A stretch of 30,533 bases of DNA. Source: CAYNLK01 sp964398055. Its GTDB lineage: Bacteria > Chloroflexota > Anaerolineae > 4572-78 > J111. The translations under genes and the position numbers were made by a program. A model generated the notes under the pieces. That model saw only the letters and a program-made list of their open reading frames with translations. It was not told the DNA's origin and did not search any database. How positions within the stretch are numbered: the first letter of the stretch is position 1; each line of letters begins with the position of its first letter. This document shows, in pieces, positions 1 through 8,005 of this stretch. The stretch is from assembly GCA_964398055.1 (NCBI GenBank), contig CAYNLK010000073.1, forward strand, positions 1-30,533, given 5' to 3'.

Positions 1-196
1 TGTACTCAATTATGTTAATTCATCAAAATCACAATTTATGACCTTAACGAGTATATTTGATTCTTAAACTCCACCAACGGTTTTGTGATGATCATTCCTG
101 CAAAGCCCTGGACCTTGAATACCATACTCAACACTCAAAAAAGACTACATTTCTGATTATACCTAAAGGCTGATAGTTCGCCTAATAATCGACCAG
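1..196. other. AT-rich non-coding stretch downstream of the YfhO-flippase gene
   Basis: This stretch is clearly more AT-rich than the rest of the window. I see no reading frame with a ribosome binding site and protein-like composition, no RNA gene and no convincing terminator hairpin. It probably contains the 3' end of the minus-strand operon transcript, whose last stop codon is at 197-199. Confidence 0.5.
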
Positions 197-3100
197 TCAA
201 GAAGCAACTCTGCCTGATTTTTGGCGCAGCCGGCCCAGCGGCAGCGCTCGCCAGATAACGGCCATATCCCGCTGAGTCAGGCCCCCCACCAGAGCCAGGG
301 CGGCCAGGTAGACCACCCCGGCGACGGTAATAGTCGCCAGGAAGTTGATGTCGCCGATGAGCCACAACGTCGCCCCCATCACCGCCGCGGCCACGGCCGG
401 CCGCCAGGCCACGTCGAACCAGGGCACGGTGCAGAGATTTTTACGCACCAGCAGATAGAACGGAATGAGCAAGGCCCATTCAGACAGGACGGTGGTGATG
501 GCTGCGGCCCGGTAGCCATACATCGGGATAAAAATCAGGTTGGCGACCAGGTTGAACAGCACACCGATAATGAAAGCCCGGGTCAGGTGGCGCTGCTGGT
601 TGATGGCGATGAGCACGTACTGCGTTACCTGGTTGATGAAACTGAAGGGCAAAAACCAGATCAGCAGTTGCAGCACGATGACCGAGTCCGGCAGAAAGCG
701 CTCGCCGGCCAGAAAGAGGATCAGTTCCCGGGCCACAAAGGGCGTGCCGACGGCGATAGGCAGGGCCAGCAGCAGCAGAAAACGGAGGCTCAAAAGATAA
801 GCCCGCACCAGCGACTCGCGCGAGCCGGCGGCAAAGCGGCTCATCAACGGAAAAATGGCCAGGGTGAAATATTGGGGGATAACGTTGATGCCGTCGATAT
901 ATTTGTAGGCGGCATTGTAATAACCCACGCTCTTGTCGCCCCAGGTGGGCTGGAGGATGAAAACGTCGATGCGGAAGAAGATGGTCGCCAGCAGGTGATT
1001 GATCATCAGCGGCAGGCTCTCGGCCATCATCTCCTTTTGCAGCGGGCCATCGACCTCCGGCGTGGGCCGGTAAATCTTGACGACCAGAATGTACGTGAGC
1101 GTCACAAAGGCGACCAGGTTGGCCGCCAGCGAGGCCCCGGCCAGGCCGATGATGCCCCAGCCCAGCAGCAGCACCAGCGCGCCCACGCTCACCCGGGTTA
1201 GAGCGGTAATCGAGGCAATCGCAGCCGGGTACTCGGCTTTTTCGTGGGCGTAAAAGATGGCGGTCAGGCCGTCGGACAGGTTACTCAGCAGCGTGCCGAT
1301 AGCCAGAATCGCCACGGTAATAATGACCTCGGGCGAGATATCGCCAAAAACAAAGTACAGCCCCAGCACCAGGGCCATCACCGGCAGGGCGGCCAGCCAC
1401 AAATAGAGCCGCAGCAGCGACACGTTGGACAGGTAACGGTTGCTTTTCGTCCGGTCGGCGGCCACTTCGCGAGTAACCAGCGTCCCCAACCCGTAACGAG
1501 TAAAAATCTCGGCCAGGCCAATGAAGGCCACGGCAAAGGCAAACTGCCCGGCCCCTTCCGGCTGCAAGATGCGCAGCATCAGCATAGCAAAGGCAAAATC
1601 GATCAGCCGGTTCGACAGGGCCAGCGCCATCGGCACCAAGCTATTCTTGGCCACCCGCTTGATGGCCGAGTCGGTTTCTCGTTCGCGGTACAGCTTACCC
1701 CAACTCCAGTAGCCCAGCAGAAAGGTGAGCGTGACCAGAGCCAAAAAAGAGACGTATAAGCCCAACTGAAACGAGCGGGGGCTGTAGCGGAAGCGAAGCT
1801 GCCACTGGCCCGGCTGGAGGTAAACCGCCCGAAAATTGCCGTTGGCCCGGTGGATGGTCAATTCGATTTCGGATTTCGGATTTACGACACGTGCGCCTGC
1901 GCTCAGTGCAGGTGTTTTCGATTGATCGGTGGCCTGGAAATCATCATCATCAACCATACCGCCTTCGTCAAACCCAGGCGTCGCATAAGCGCGCCAGCCG
2001 GGAAAATAACTGTCGGCCAATACCAGCCAGCCCGGCTGATCAAGCCGCGCCGCCAGCCTGACCTCAACGGGGCTGTAGGCGGTAATTTCGACGCCTGGGC
2101 GAGGACGCGCCAGCGGACCGGCGTCGGCCGGGGTGAGGTTGCGGCCCAGGCCATTATGCTCGCCGTCCAGGATGACCTGCCGGCGAGGATCGAGGCTGCG
2201 CAGGGCCAAATCCAGGTCATCGCCGGCCAATATTTCTTCATAGACCAAGAAGGCCCGCGGCAAGACGTCCGTGTTCTCGTAGACTCGAATTTCCTGATCG
2301 TACATCAGCTCATAATTGGGGTTGCCAATCTCAACTGTGGTCAAAATGTAGCGCACCCCCAGCAGGTCGAGCAGGGCCGAGTCCAGGGCGGCGTAACCGT
2401 CATAATACAGCGGGCCGATGCGATTGAAGAGCAGATCGCCGTTCTCCTGGATGAGCTGCATAAAGCGGGCATACTGGGCCGGGATGATGCTATCGTAGCC
2501 GCGCACATCGAACAGGTTGCTAACCATGCCGGCGTTGGCCAGAAAGATTTTGTTGCCCGGCCCGGTCGGGGTGTCGAAGCTGTTGAGCCGAAAGAAGGAA
2601 TCTTCGGCTTGCCGGGCTTTGAGCCACTGCACAACCTTGGGCTGGAAATCGAGCAGGGCGGGGTCCACCGCCGGGTTGAATCCGGCCCCGGCCAGCAACA
2701 AGTCAACGGCGATGATGATGATGGCGAGCGGCTGCCAGGCGTTTACCCCCCCCTTTCTCCCCCCCCTGTCAGGGGGGGGCTGGGGGGGGGTATAAATGGG
2801 GCAGCGCACAATCCGCAGCAGCGCGCCGGAGGCCAGCACCATCAGGAAAAATTTGAAAAAATTAGGCCACTGATAGCCAAAAAATTGGCGACCGTCGGCA
2901 AAAGCGTTCTGGGCCAGGCCGGAGCGGTCAAAAACAAAAGTAGCCCCCCGGATGAACGGCGTGGGGAAGAACAACGCCGCCAACATGAGCAGTAGACCAG
3001 CGAACCCTCCCCAAAAGAGTAACCAGCCCAGGACTAGGGAAAGTCGGGTCAAAAAGGAGGATGAAGGGAGAGGGTCAGGGAGCAGAGGGGCAGAGGGGCG

Positions 3101-4585
3101 GAGGGGCAAGGGAGAATTTTCGCCTCTGCTCCCCTGCTCCCCTGCGCCTCTGCCGGCCCATTTTGCGCTAACAAACCTGTCTAAATAATGGACCCCAATT
3201 CCGGCCAACACAGCGACGCTAAGGGTGTAGGGAAAAATCCAGCGGAAGGGGGAATGGAGTTGATTCCAGCCGGGCAGACCATAAAACAACAGCGCATAGA
3301 GCGGCGTCCCAAAGGCAAACAGCAGCGACAGGAGAGTGAGGAGAGCGAAGATGAGAGTAGGGGATTGCAGGTTGGTTGGTTGCGACCGAAGGGAGGTTGG
3401 TTGGTTGGTTCTGAACTGCCGAGTCCATTGGTAACCGGCTTGGGCAATGGCCAGCCCGGCCAATACCAGCGGCAGAATCCCCACGTAAGCCCCGGCCTCG
3501 ACCGAGGTTTTGGTATCCCAGCCGGTGCAGTGGGGGCAGAGCGGATTGATTTCACCATTGGCGTTGAGGCCAAGCAACTGCCACCGCCAGGTGACCACAT
3601 CGAAATAACCGTGCTGGGCCGGGCTGCCAAAAAAATCGGGGATGACAAAGGTGGCCGCTCGCCGCAGCGGCAAGGCCCAGTCCCGCACCTGGGTCAGCGT
3701 GACCGAAGCGTCCCGGAAATTCTGGGTCACAATCTCGTACATGGGGATCAGTTGCACCGCGCCCAAACCAATGCCCAAAACTACCATCACCAGTAACCAG
3801 CCGGCCAGCCGGCCAGCATAGCGCGGCGTGGCTTGCCGCCGCCACAACAGCAGGAGTCGACTCAGGGCGTAAAAACCGCTCACCAGCAGGGTGTAATAGG
3901 TAATTTCAACATGTCCGGCCAGCGTTTGCACCCCAAACGCCAGCGCCCCGGCGATCACGTACGGAATCGGCGAGTAACCAACCGGCCCTTTTTCTTCCTG
4001 TTTGCGGACGATGATCTCGATCATGGCCAGGATGAGCGGCAGCCAGACCGCCCCGGCAATGATCATCGTAAAAACCACGCTAACGATGAAGAAGGCGCTG
4101 AGGGAATAGGTGATCCCCGCCGCCAGCGCGGCCAACCGGCCGGCCCGCAGCGTCCGCACAAATACATACATAAACAGCCCGGCCAGCCATAATTGGCTGA
4201 CGGTGAACCAACCGTAAGCTTTAGGCAGGGGCAAGAGGTAGAAAATCAGGCTAAAAGGATAGAGCGCCGAATGTTGGCCATTGGCCAGAAAAGGCTGGCC
4301 GGCCAGAATGTAGGGATTCCAGAGCGGGACCTGGCCGGCCGCCATCGACTCCCGGATAAATTTTTTCCAGACGTAATTCTCCAGGATCAGGTCCGATAGA
4401 AGTTGATTCTGAGGCAAACCAACGCCCAACTCGGCCTTGTACGAGGCCCAGGGTTCATAAGCAAAGAGATTGTCAACGGGGAGGAGCGTGTTTGGTCCAA
4501 CCGTAACGGACCAGAACAGCAGCAGGGGCAGAATCAGTAAAATCAGCGCGGCCAGGAGGTCCCGCCAGGTCACTGCTTTGGACAA
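197..4585 (-). CDS. YfhO-like GT-C membrane protein fused to a MOP-superfamily (Wzx-like) flippase
   Basis: This is a polytopic membrane protein of 1462 residues. Residues 1 to about 970 resemble the bacterial YfhO family: a first TM segment, a large outer loop with an Asp-containing segment and a WNPY motif, many TM helices, and a soluble beta-rich part near residues 800-930. Residues from about 978 to the end look like a polysaccharide/oligosaccharide flippase of the MOP (MATE/Wzx) superfamily, with roughly twelve to fourteen hydrophobic helices. YfhO of Bacillus is a GT-C enzyme that moves a sugar from a polyprenyl-phosphate carrier onto a wall polymer; flippases move lipid-linked sugars outward. 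I infer that flipping and transfer are joined in one chain. The start is TTG, preceded by AGGAG, and that SD overlaps the stop codon of the upstream GT2 gene (11-nt gap), so the two are probably translationally coupled. Four low-complexity inserts interrupt loops. Family assignments are firm; the substrate is unknown. Confidence 0.85.
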   Translation of the reverse strand: MSKAVTWRDLLAALILLILPLLLFWSVTVGPNTLLPVDNLFAYEPWASYKAELGVGLPQNQLLSDLILENYVWKKFIRESMAAGQVPLWNPYILAGQPFLANGQHSALYPFSLIFYLLPLPKAYGWFTVSQLWLAGLFMYVFVRTLRAGRLAALAAGITYSLSAFFIVSVVFTMIIAGAVWLPLILAMIEIIVRKQEEKGPVGYSPIPYVIAGALAFGVQTLAGHVEITYYTLLVSGFYALSRLLLLWRRQATPRYAGRLAGWLLVMVVLGIGLGAVQLIPMYEIVTQNFRDASVTLTQVRDWALPLRRAATFVIPDFFGSPAQHGYFDVVTWRWQLLGLNANGEINPLCPHCTGWDTKTSVEAGAYVGILPLVLAGLAIAQAGYQWTRQFRTNQPTSLRSQPTNLQSPTLIFALLTLLSLLFAFGTPLYALLFYGLPGWNQLHSPFRWIFPYTLSVAVLAGIGVHYLDRFVSAKWAGRGAGEQGSRGENSPLPLRPSAPLLPDPLPSSSFLTRLSLVLGWLLFWGGFAGLLLMLAALFFPTPFIRGATFVFDRSGLAQNAFADGRQFFGYQWPNFFKFFLMVLASGALLRIVRCPIYTPPQPPPDRGGRKGGVNAWQPLAIIIIAVDLLLAGAGFNPAVDPALLDFQPKVVQWLKARQAEDSFFRLNSFDTPTGPGNKIFLANAGMVSNLFDVRGYDSIIPAQYARFMQLIQENGDLLFNRIGPLYYDGYAALDSALLDLLGVRYILTTVEIGNPNYELMYDQEIRVYENTDVLPRAFLVYEEILAGDDLDLALRSLDPRRQVILDGEHNGLGRNLTPADAGPLARPRPGVEITAYSPVEVRLAARLDQPGWLVLADSYFPGWRAYATPGFDEGGMVDDDDFQATDQSKTPALSAGARVVNPKSEIELTIHRANGNFRAVYLQPGQWQLRFRYSPRSFQLGLYVSFLALVTLTFLLGYWSWGKLYRERETDSAIKRVAKNSLVPMALALSNRLIDFAFAMLMLRILQPEGAGQFAFAVAFIGLAEIFTRYGLGTLVTREVAADRTKSNRYLSNVSLLRLYLWLAALPVMALVLGLYFVFGDISPEVIITVAILAIGTLLSNLSDGLTAIFYAHEKAEYPAAIASITALTRVSVGALVLLLGWGIIGLAGASLAANLVAFVTLTYILVVKIYRPTPEVDGPLQKEMMAESLPLMINHLLATIFFRIDVFILQPTWGDKSVGYYNAAYKYIDGINVIPQYFTLAIFPLMSRFAAGSRESLVRAYLLSLRFLLLLALPIAVGTPFVARELILFLAGERFLPDSVIVLQLLIWFLPFSFINQVTQYVLIAINQQRHLTRAFIIGVLFNLVANLIFIPMYGYRAAAITTVLSEWALLIPFYLLVRKNLCTVPWFDVAWRPAVAAAVMGATLWLIGDINFLATITVAGVVYLAALALVGGLTQRDMAVIWRALPLGRLRQKSGRVAS
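1861..1886. repeat. Short tandem 7-mer repeat inside the YfhO-flippase gene
   Basis: A degenerate tandem of ATTTCGG-like heptamers encodes the peptide NPKSEIE on the minus strand (about residues 900-908). This peptide is typical of an intergenic-type repeat read through in frame, and it falls in the soluble part before the flippase half. It differs in composition from the flanking GC-rich coding sequence. Confidence 0.5.
2744..2792. repeat. C-tract/G-tract palindromic insert in the YfhO-flippase gene
   Basis: Two runs of C (8 each) are followed by CTGTCAG and then two runs of G (8-9), giving an inverted repeat that could fold into a long GC hairpin. Read on the minus strand it encodes a Pro/Gly/Arg-rich loop (about residues 597-613) just before a TM helix. 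Homopolymer runs of this length are slippage-prone, so length variation here would frameshift the flippase half. Confidence 0.7.
3066..3155. repeat. G-rich/C-rich inverted repeat insert in the YfhO-flippase gene
   Basis: A purine-rich arm built from GCAGAGGGG-like units (3066-3115) is followed by AATTTTC and a matching pyrimidine-rich arm of CTCTGCTCCCC-like units. On the minus strand it encodes a hydrophilic Gly/Glu/Ser then Pro/Leu-rich loop (about residues 476-506) between two TM helices. The composition is that of intergenic repeat families that sometimes insert in frame. Confidence 0.65.
3370..3410. repeat. GGTT tetranucleotide repeats in the YfhO-flippase gene
   Basis: Two short arrays of GGTT (3370-3381 and 3394-3410) are separated by about 12 bases. 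They encode two copies of a TNQPT/SQPTN-like peptide in a loop before a TM helix (about residues 391-405). This is a simple-sequence tract embedded in frame. Confidence 0.6.
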
Positions 4586-4596
4586 ACGTCAGGCTC

Positions 4597-5355
4597 CTAA
4601 GCTTCGGCTGAGCGGGGTAGGGGCATCGGCCGGACGTGGCGATGACGCCAGCGAATCTCAAAGACGCGCAGGGCGGCTTCGATTTTGACCGGCACCGTCA
4701 TTTTGCTCTGGCCGATGCGGCGGTCTTCAAAATAGATGGGGATCTCCAAGATGCGAAAGTTGAGCTTCTCCGAGACATAAGCCATCTCGACCTGGAAGAC
4801 GTAACCGTTGGAGTTGATCCGTTCCAGGCCAATGCGCTGCAAGGCGCTGCGCCGCCAACATTTGAAACCGGCCGTGGCATCTCTGGTTTTAACGCCCAGA
4901 ATACCGCGCGTCCAAACCGAGTTGGCCCACCAGCTCAAAAACCAGCGCCACCAACTCCAACGCTCATCCAGGTCGCCGCCACTCACGTAGCGAGAGCCAA
5001 CCACCACGTCATAATCGGCAATCTTCGCCAGCATTTCGGCCAGATAACTCGGCGAATGGGAAAAGTCGGCGTCCATCTGGATGATATAGTCAAAGCCCTT
5101 TTCCAGCGCCCAGGTAAAGCCGGTTACATAAGCTGTGCCCAGTCCCAATTTGCCAGCGCGATGAATCACGTGCAGGCGGTCCGGATAGCAACGCTGAGCC
5201 AGGTCATCGGCTACCTGACCGGTACCGTCAGGGGAAGCATCGTCAACAATCAGGATGTGAAGCTCTTCCGGCAGTTCCAGCGTAAAAAGTTCGGCGGTGA
5301 TGGCCGGCAGATTCTCTGCTTCATTATAAGTAGGAATTACGACTAACGTAGTCAT
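4597..5355 (-). CDS. GT2 glycosyltransferase, polyprenyl-phosphate-mannose-synthase type
   Basis: This is a soluble family-2 glycosyltransferase of 252 residues, close to the length of DPM1/Ppm1-type dolichol/polyprenyl-phosphate mannose synthases. The visible motifs are VVIPTYNEAENL at the N-terminus, VDDASPDGT (D38, D39), the metal-binding DAD at 95-97 (QMDADFSHSP), GSRYVSGG, and the C-terminal FEDRRIGQSKM block typical of this group. There is no C-terminal TM segment, unlike CsbB/GtrB-like enzymes. The expected reaction is transfer of a sugar from a nucleotide donor to polyprenyl phosphate on the cytoplasmic face. I chose the ATG at 5355, which forms a TGATG overlap with the stop of the preceding gene; a TTG one codon upstream is possible. 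It sits directly upstream of the YfhO-flippase gene, which could use its product. The exact sugar cannot be read from the sequence. Confidence 0.92.
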   Translation of the reverse strand: MTTLVVIPTYNEAENLPAITAELFTLELPEELHILIVDDASPDGTGQVADDLAQRCYPDRLHVIHRAGKLGLGTAYVTGFTWALEKGFDYIIQMDADFSHSPSYLAEMLAKIADYDVVVGSRYVSGGDLDERWSWWRWFLSWWANSVWTRGILGVKTRDATAGFKCWRRSALQRIGLERINSNGYVFQVEMAYVSEKLNFRILEIPIYFEDRRIGQSKMTVPVKIEAALRVFEIRWRHRHVRPMPLPRSAEA

Positions 5356-6116
5356 CAAACGTTCTCTTGATAGGCTATCGTTGGGAAGAGTTGCTGGTTA
5401 AACTCACCCCGCCATTCCGGCCCCAGGCGGAGCAACTCCTGGCGGATTGCGGCAGCATCTTCCAGGAGCCTGGCGATATTGATCCCCATGCAAGCCGGGG
5501 CAAAACGTCCCACTTTGGGGATGCCTCGCTCCAGCACTTTGACCGCGCCGGGCCAATTTTTGTTCTGCACATGATAACAGGCTACGCCAATTTGCAAAAT
5601 ACCTTGGTACATCACCCGGATGGGTTCCGCTTCGGCCAGCCAGGCCTCTTCAAGCACCTCGTGACAGTCGTAGTATTTGCCCTGGTTGAATAAGCGTAAC
5701 CCTTCTTGCACCAGGGGGGGTGGGGCGTCAAGGCAGCGACTCTGGTCGATGACCCACTTGTGCTTTTCAACCAGGCTGGCCAATTGGCTGACAATGGCGC
5801 TGCGTCCCACCACCGCCTGACAACCTGCGGCCAAGGCGCGCCCCCGCAACTCTAAATCGACGTGGGGGCCAAAACCGAGCACCGGCACATGGGCGGCCTT
5901 TTTGCCCGGCCCTTTGATCAGCCGCACCAGGGCTTCCCAGTCAAACGCCTGGCTGAACAGATCGACGATGGTCAAAACCGGGGCCATGAACAAAGCTCGC
6001 GAGAGATCAGCGTTGTTTGTGGCCACTACCGGGCGATAACCCAGGCGGCGTAGATTGTCTTCCAGCTTGGGTAAAAACATCAAATCATCAACTATCAAAA
6101 CAACCGTCTCGGTCAT
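5355..6116 (-). CDS. Degenerate receiver domain fused to DUF309
   Basis: The 253-residue protein has two parts. Residues 1 to about 118 resemble a CheY-type receiver: acidic pair D10/D11 after the first strand and an Asp at 52 in the phosphoacceptor position. The conserved Thr/Ser after strand 4 is replaced in the VLGFG segment, and the conserved Lys-Pro after strand 5 is missing (GRSA instead), so phosphorylation-driven switching is doubtful. Residues about 135-200 match DUF309, with the signature FNQGKYYDCHEVLEEAW (H152, E153, E156), a helical domain of unknown function. ATG 6116 was chosen over an in-frame TTG at 6122; neither has a strong SD. It lies only 9 bases after the response regulator and overlaps the GT2 gene by one base, so it belongs to the operon. 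A partner or modulator of the response regulator is plausible but inferred. Confidence 0.85.
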   Translation of the reverse strand: MTETVVLIVDDLMFLPKLEDNLRRLGYRPVVATNNADLSRALFMAPVLTIVDLFSQAFDWEALVRLIKGPGKKAAHVPVLGFGPHVDLELRGRALAAGCQAVVGRSAIVSQLASLVEKHKWVIDQSRCLDAPPPLVQEGLRLFNQGKYYDCHEVLEEAWLAEAEPIRVMYQGILQIGVACYHVQNKNWPGAVKVLERGIPKVGRFAPACMGINIARLLEDAAAIRQELLRLGPEWRGEFNQQLFPTIAYQENV

Positions 6117-6125
6117 AACCAATTT

Positions 6126-6857
6126 CTACTGACGGGACCTTTTCAGCTCCGATTCGGCCATCCCGTAATTCGGCACAAAACGATAACCCACGCCCCGTTC
6201 GGTCACAATGTACTGGGGATTGCTGGAGTCTTTTTCAATCTTCTTGCGCAACCGCCAAACGTACCATTTGACACTTTCAAGGTTGGCGTCGGCGTCATAA
6301 GACCACACGTTTTCAAAAATAATCTCGGTGGTCAAGATGCGGCCAGGCCGGTAAGCCATAAAGAGCAGCAAGTCGAACTCCGTGCGGGTCAAATCAACCA
6401 ACTCACCGTCAACGGTGACCAGCCGCTCGGTTGGATCGATGACCAACGAGCCATTGCCAAAGCGGAGGGGAGCTTTCTGAGTTGGCGGAGGCATAGCCAC
6501 CCGGCGTAACACTGCCGACACCCGCGCCAGCAGCTCGTCCGGATGAAATGGCTTGACCAGATAATCGTCGGCTCCGGCCTCCAAACCGCGCACAATATCA
6601 CTATGAGACCCTCGCGCCGTCAACATAATGATAGGGATGGTCGAGACCTTGCGGATCCTCCGGCAGATTTCCCAGCCATCCACATTGGGCAGCATAATAT
6701 CTAGCACCACCAAATGGGGCCGCCGCTCCGCCAACAACTGTAAACCTTCCTGCCCTTCGAACGCCAGGATAACTTCGTAGCCACCCTTGTGGAGGGTTTG
6801 TTCGATCAGTTGTAATAGAAGCGGGTCATCATCTACGGCAAGAATTCGCTCAGGCAC
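6126..6857 (-). CDS. OmpR/PhoB-family response regulator
   Basis: This 243-residue two-domain response regulator has a receiver at residues 4-118 with the acidic triad D9-D10-D11, phosphoacceptor D53 in VVLDIMLP, T80 (MLTA) and K102 (LVKPF), all intact. A winged-helix DNA-binding domain follows at about 140-232, with the typical LTRTEFDLLLFM, VKWYVWRLRKKIE and TERGVGYRF segments. It should be phosphorylated by a histidine kinase, but no kinase gene lies in the window. The start is GTG, with GAGGAA a few bases upstream. It is the first gene of a four-gene minus-strand operon with the DUF309 protein, GT2 and YfhO-flippase, read from a promoter at 6963-6991. I infer that it controls envelope glycosylation and perhaps its own operon. 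Confidence 0.95.
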   Translation of the reverse strand: MPERILAVDDDPLLLQLIEQTLHKGGYEVILAFEGQEGLQLLAERRPHLVVLDIMLPNVDGWEICRRIRKVSTIPIIMLTARGSHSDIVRGLEAGADDYLVKPFHPDELLARVSAVLRRVAMPPPTQKAPLRFGNGSLVIDPTERLVTVDGELVDLTRTEFDLLLFMAYRPGRILTTEIIFENVWSYDADANLESVKWYVWRLRKKIEKDSSNPQYIVTERGVGYRFVPNYGMAESELKRSRQ

Positions 6858-6962
6858 TATTTCCTCGTCTTTGCCAACTCAAACTACCTCAATACTATGC
6901 CCCGGCCATTACTCATCAACGGTATGAACTTTTCAAAGCAAGTCCTTAAGTAAGCTAGTCTT

Positions 6963-6991
6963 ATTTTATTGCTATAACCAATTTGTGTCAA
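6963..6991 (-). promoter_or_regulatory. Sigma-70-type promoter of the response-regulator operon
   Basis: On the minus strand TTGACA (6991-6986) is separated by exactly 17 bases from TAAAAT (6968-6963). The expected start of transcription is near 6956, giving a leader of about 100 bases before the GTG at 6857. It is the best consensus promoter in the window and lies back to back with the amidase promoter. Confidence 0.8.
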
Positions 6992-7047
6992 CGTACCGCC
7001 AATTCAATGGAACCAGGTCTTCTCTTCCCAACATGACATAATCATCA

Positions 7048-7076
7048 TGGACGAAACAAGAATATTATGTTATGAT
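7048..7076 (+). promoter_or_regulatory. Extended -10 promoter of the amidase gene
   Basis: TGGACG (7048-7053), a 17-base spacer, then TATGAT (7071-7076) preceded by TGT, an extended -10 motif. Transcription would begin at or within a base or two of the ATG at 7083, implying a leaderless mRNA. A related sequence, TATGTTATGATA, stands upstream of the cyclase gene on the other strand. Confidence 0.55.
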
Positions 7077-7082
7077 ACTCCT

Positions 7083-7868
7083 ATGTACTACACCCGAACG
7101 CCCAAACAGAACCAGGCCATTCGGCGGAGTGACAAAGTGCGCCAGCGGTTGGCCACCTTCTCTCTGATGATGTTAAGCCTGGTTGTGCTGACGATTTTAG
7201 TTGGTTTCAACCTTTTCACCGTTGACAAGAAACCGGTACCGGTTTTCAGAATAGCCGAACCGGCGTTGGCAACCACGCCTATCGTGCCGACCGTCAGCGC
7301 CGCAGGGGCGCGGCCTGGCAACTATCTTGAACGAGACACCGCCAAACCCCTCGTCGGTATTGTGGCCGGTCACAAAGGCTATGACCCTGGCGCCGTCTGT
7401 GATGATGGCCTGACCGAGGCCGAAATCAACTATGCCGTGGCCAGTGAAGTCGTCAAACTCCTGGACCGGCGCGGCGTGCAGGCCGACTTACTGGATGAGT
7501 TCGACCCCCGCCTGTCCGGCTACCAGGCCGAGGCTCTGGTCAGCGTCCATGCCGATAGCTGTACCGTGCCCGGAGCCACCGGCTTTAAAGTGGCTCGCGT
7601 TACCAGCAGCGCCATCCCTGAAGCCGAAGACCGGCTGGTTGAGTGCCTGAATCAAGAGTATGGGGTCTACACCGGCTTGCCCCAACATCCGGCCAGTATC
7701 ACTGATAATATGACCAACTACCACGCCTTTAGCGAAATCGCCCCGCTAACACCCGGCGCCATCATCGAGACCGGCTTTATGCTGGAAGATCGCTATCTAT
7801 TAGAGTTCAAGCCCAAAATCGTCGCCAGAGGCATCGCTGCCGGCATTCTTTGTTTTTTGGCGGAATAA
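7083..7868 (+). CDS. Membrane-anchored N-acetylmuramoyl-L-alanine amidase (Amidase_3)
   Basis: This is a zinc-dependent peptidoglycan amidase that cleaves the bond between N-acetylmuramic acid and the stem peptide, acting outside the membrane. With the ATG at 7083 the protein has 261 residues. A basic N-terminus is followed by one TM helix (about 24-43), a short linker, and an Amidase_3 fold. The expected metal/catalytic residues are all visible: H97 in VAGHKGYDPGA, E112 or E114 in LTEAEINYA, H156 in VSVHAD, and E229 in IIETGFM. An in-frame ATG at 7047 would add 12 residues but lies inside the apparent promoter and has no SD. The gene is divergent from the response-regulator operon and shares its regulatory interval. 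It has no wall-binding domain of its own. The uncleaved anchor is inferred because no clear signal-peptidase site follows the helix. Confidence 0.88.
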   Translation: MYYTRTPKQNQAIRRSDKVRQRLATFSLMMLSLVVLTILVGFNLFTVDKKPVPVFRIAEPALATTPIVPTVSAAGARPGNYLERDTAKPLVGIVAGHKGYDPGAVCDDGLTEAEINYAVASEVVKLLDRRGVQADLLDEFDPRLSGYQAEALVSVHADSCTVPGATGFKVARVTSSAIPEAEDRLVECLNQEYGVYTGLPQHPASITDNMTNYHAFSEIAPLTPGAIIETGFMLEDRYLLEFKPKIVARGIAAGILCFLAE

Positions 7869-7876
7869 TACAGTCA

Positions 7877-7890
7877 GGTGACCGGTCACC
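7877..7890. repeat. Perfect 14-bp palindrome GGTGACCGGTCACC
   Basis: This perfect palindrome lies just after the amidase stop codon. Its half GGTGACCGG is the same as the outer arm of the larger hairpin at 26646-26674, suggesting a shortened copy of the same repeat family. No T-run follows, so it is not a good intrinsic terminator. Confidence 0.6.
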
Positions 7891-8005
7891 CAAACTGCAA
7901 AAACTCTGATTCAGTTATACTCCATTAGCCCGGCCTTGAAAACTCCAAAAAATAGGGAAATGTAAGGGTAGACGATTCCCGATAAGGTTATTATCAGAGA
8001 TAAAT

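Noticed and set aside
221..1201. Long plus-strand open frame opposite the flippase half (also 1850-2995)
   Set aside because: Composition is rich in Gln, His, Arg and Gly with no domain pattern, and the opposite strand encodes a clear membrane protein with an SD; these are antisense shadows of GC-rich coding sequence.
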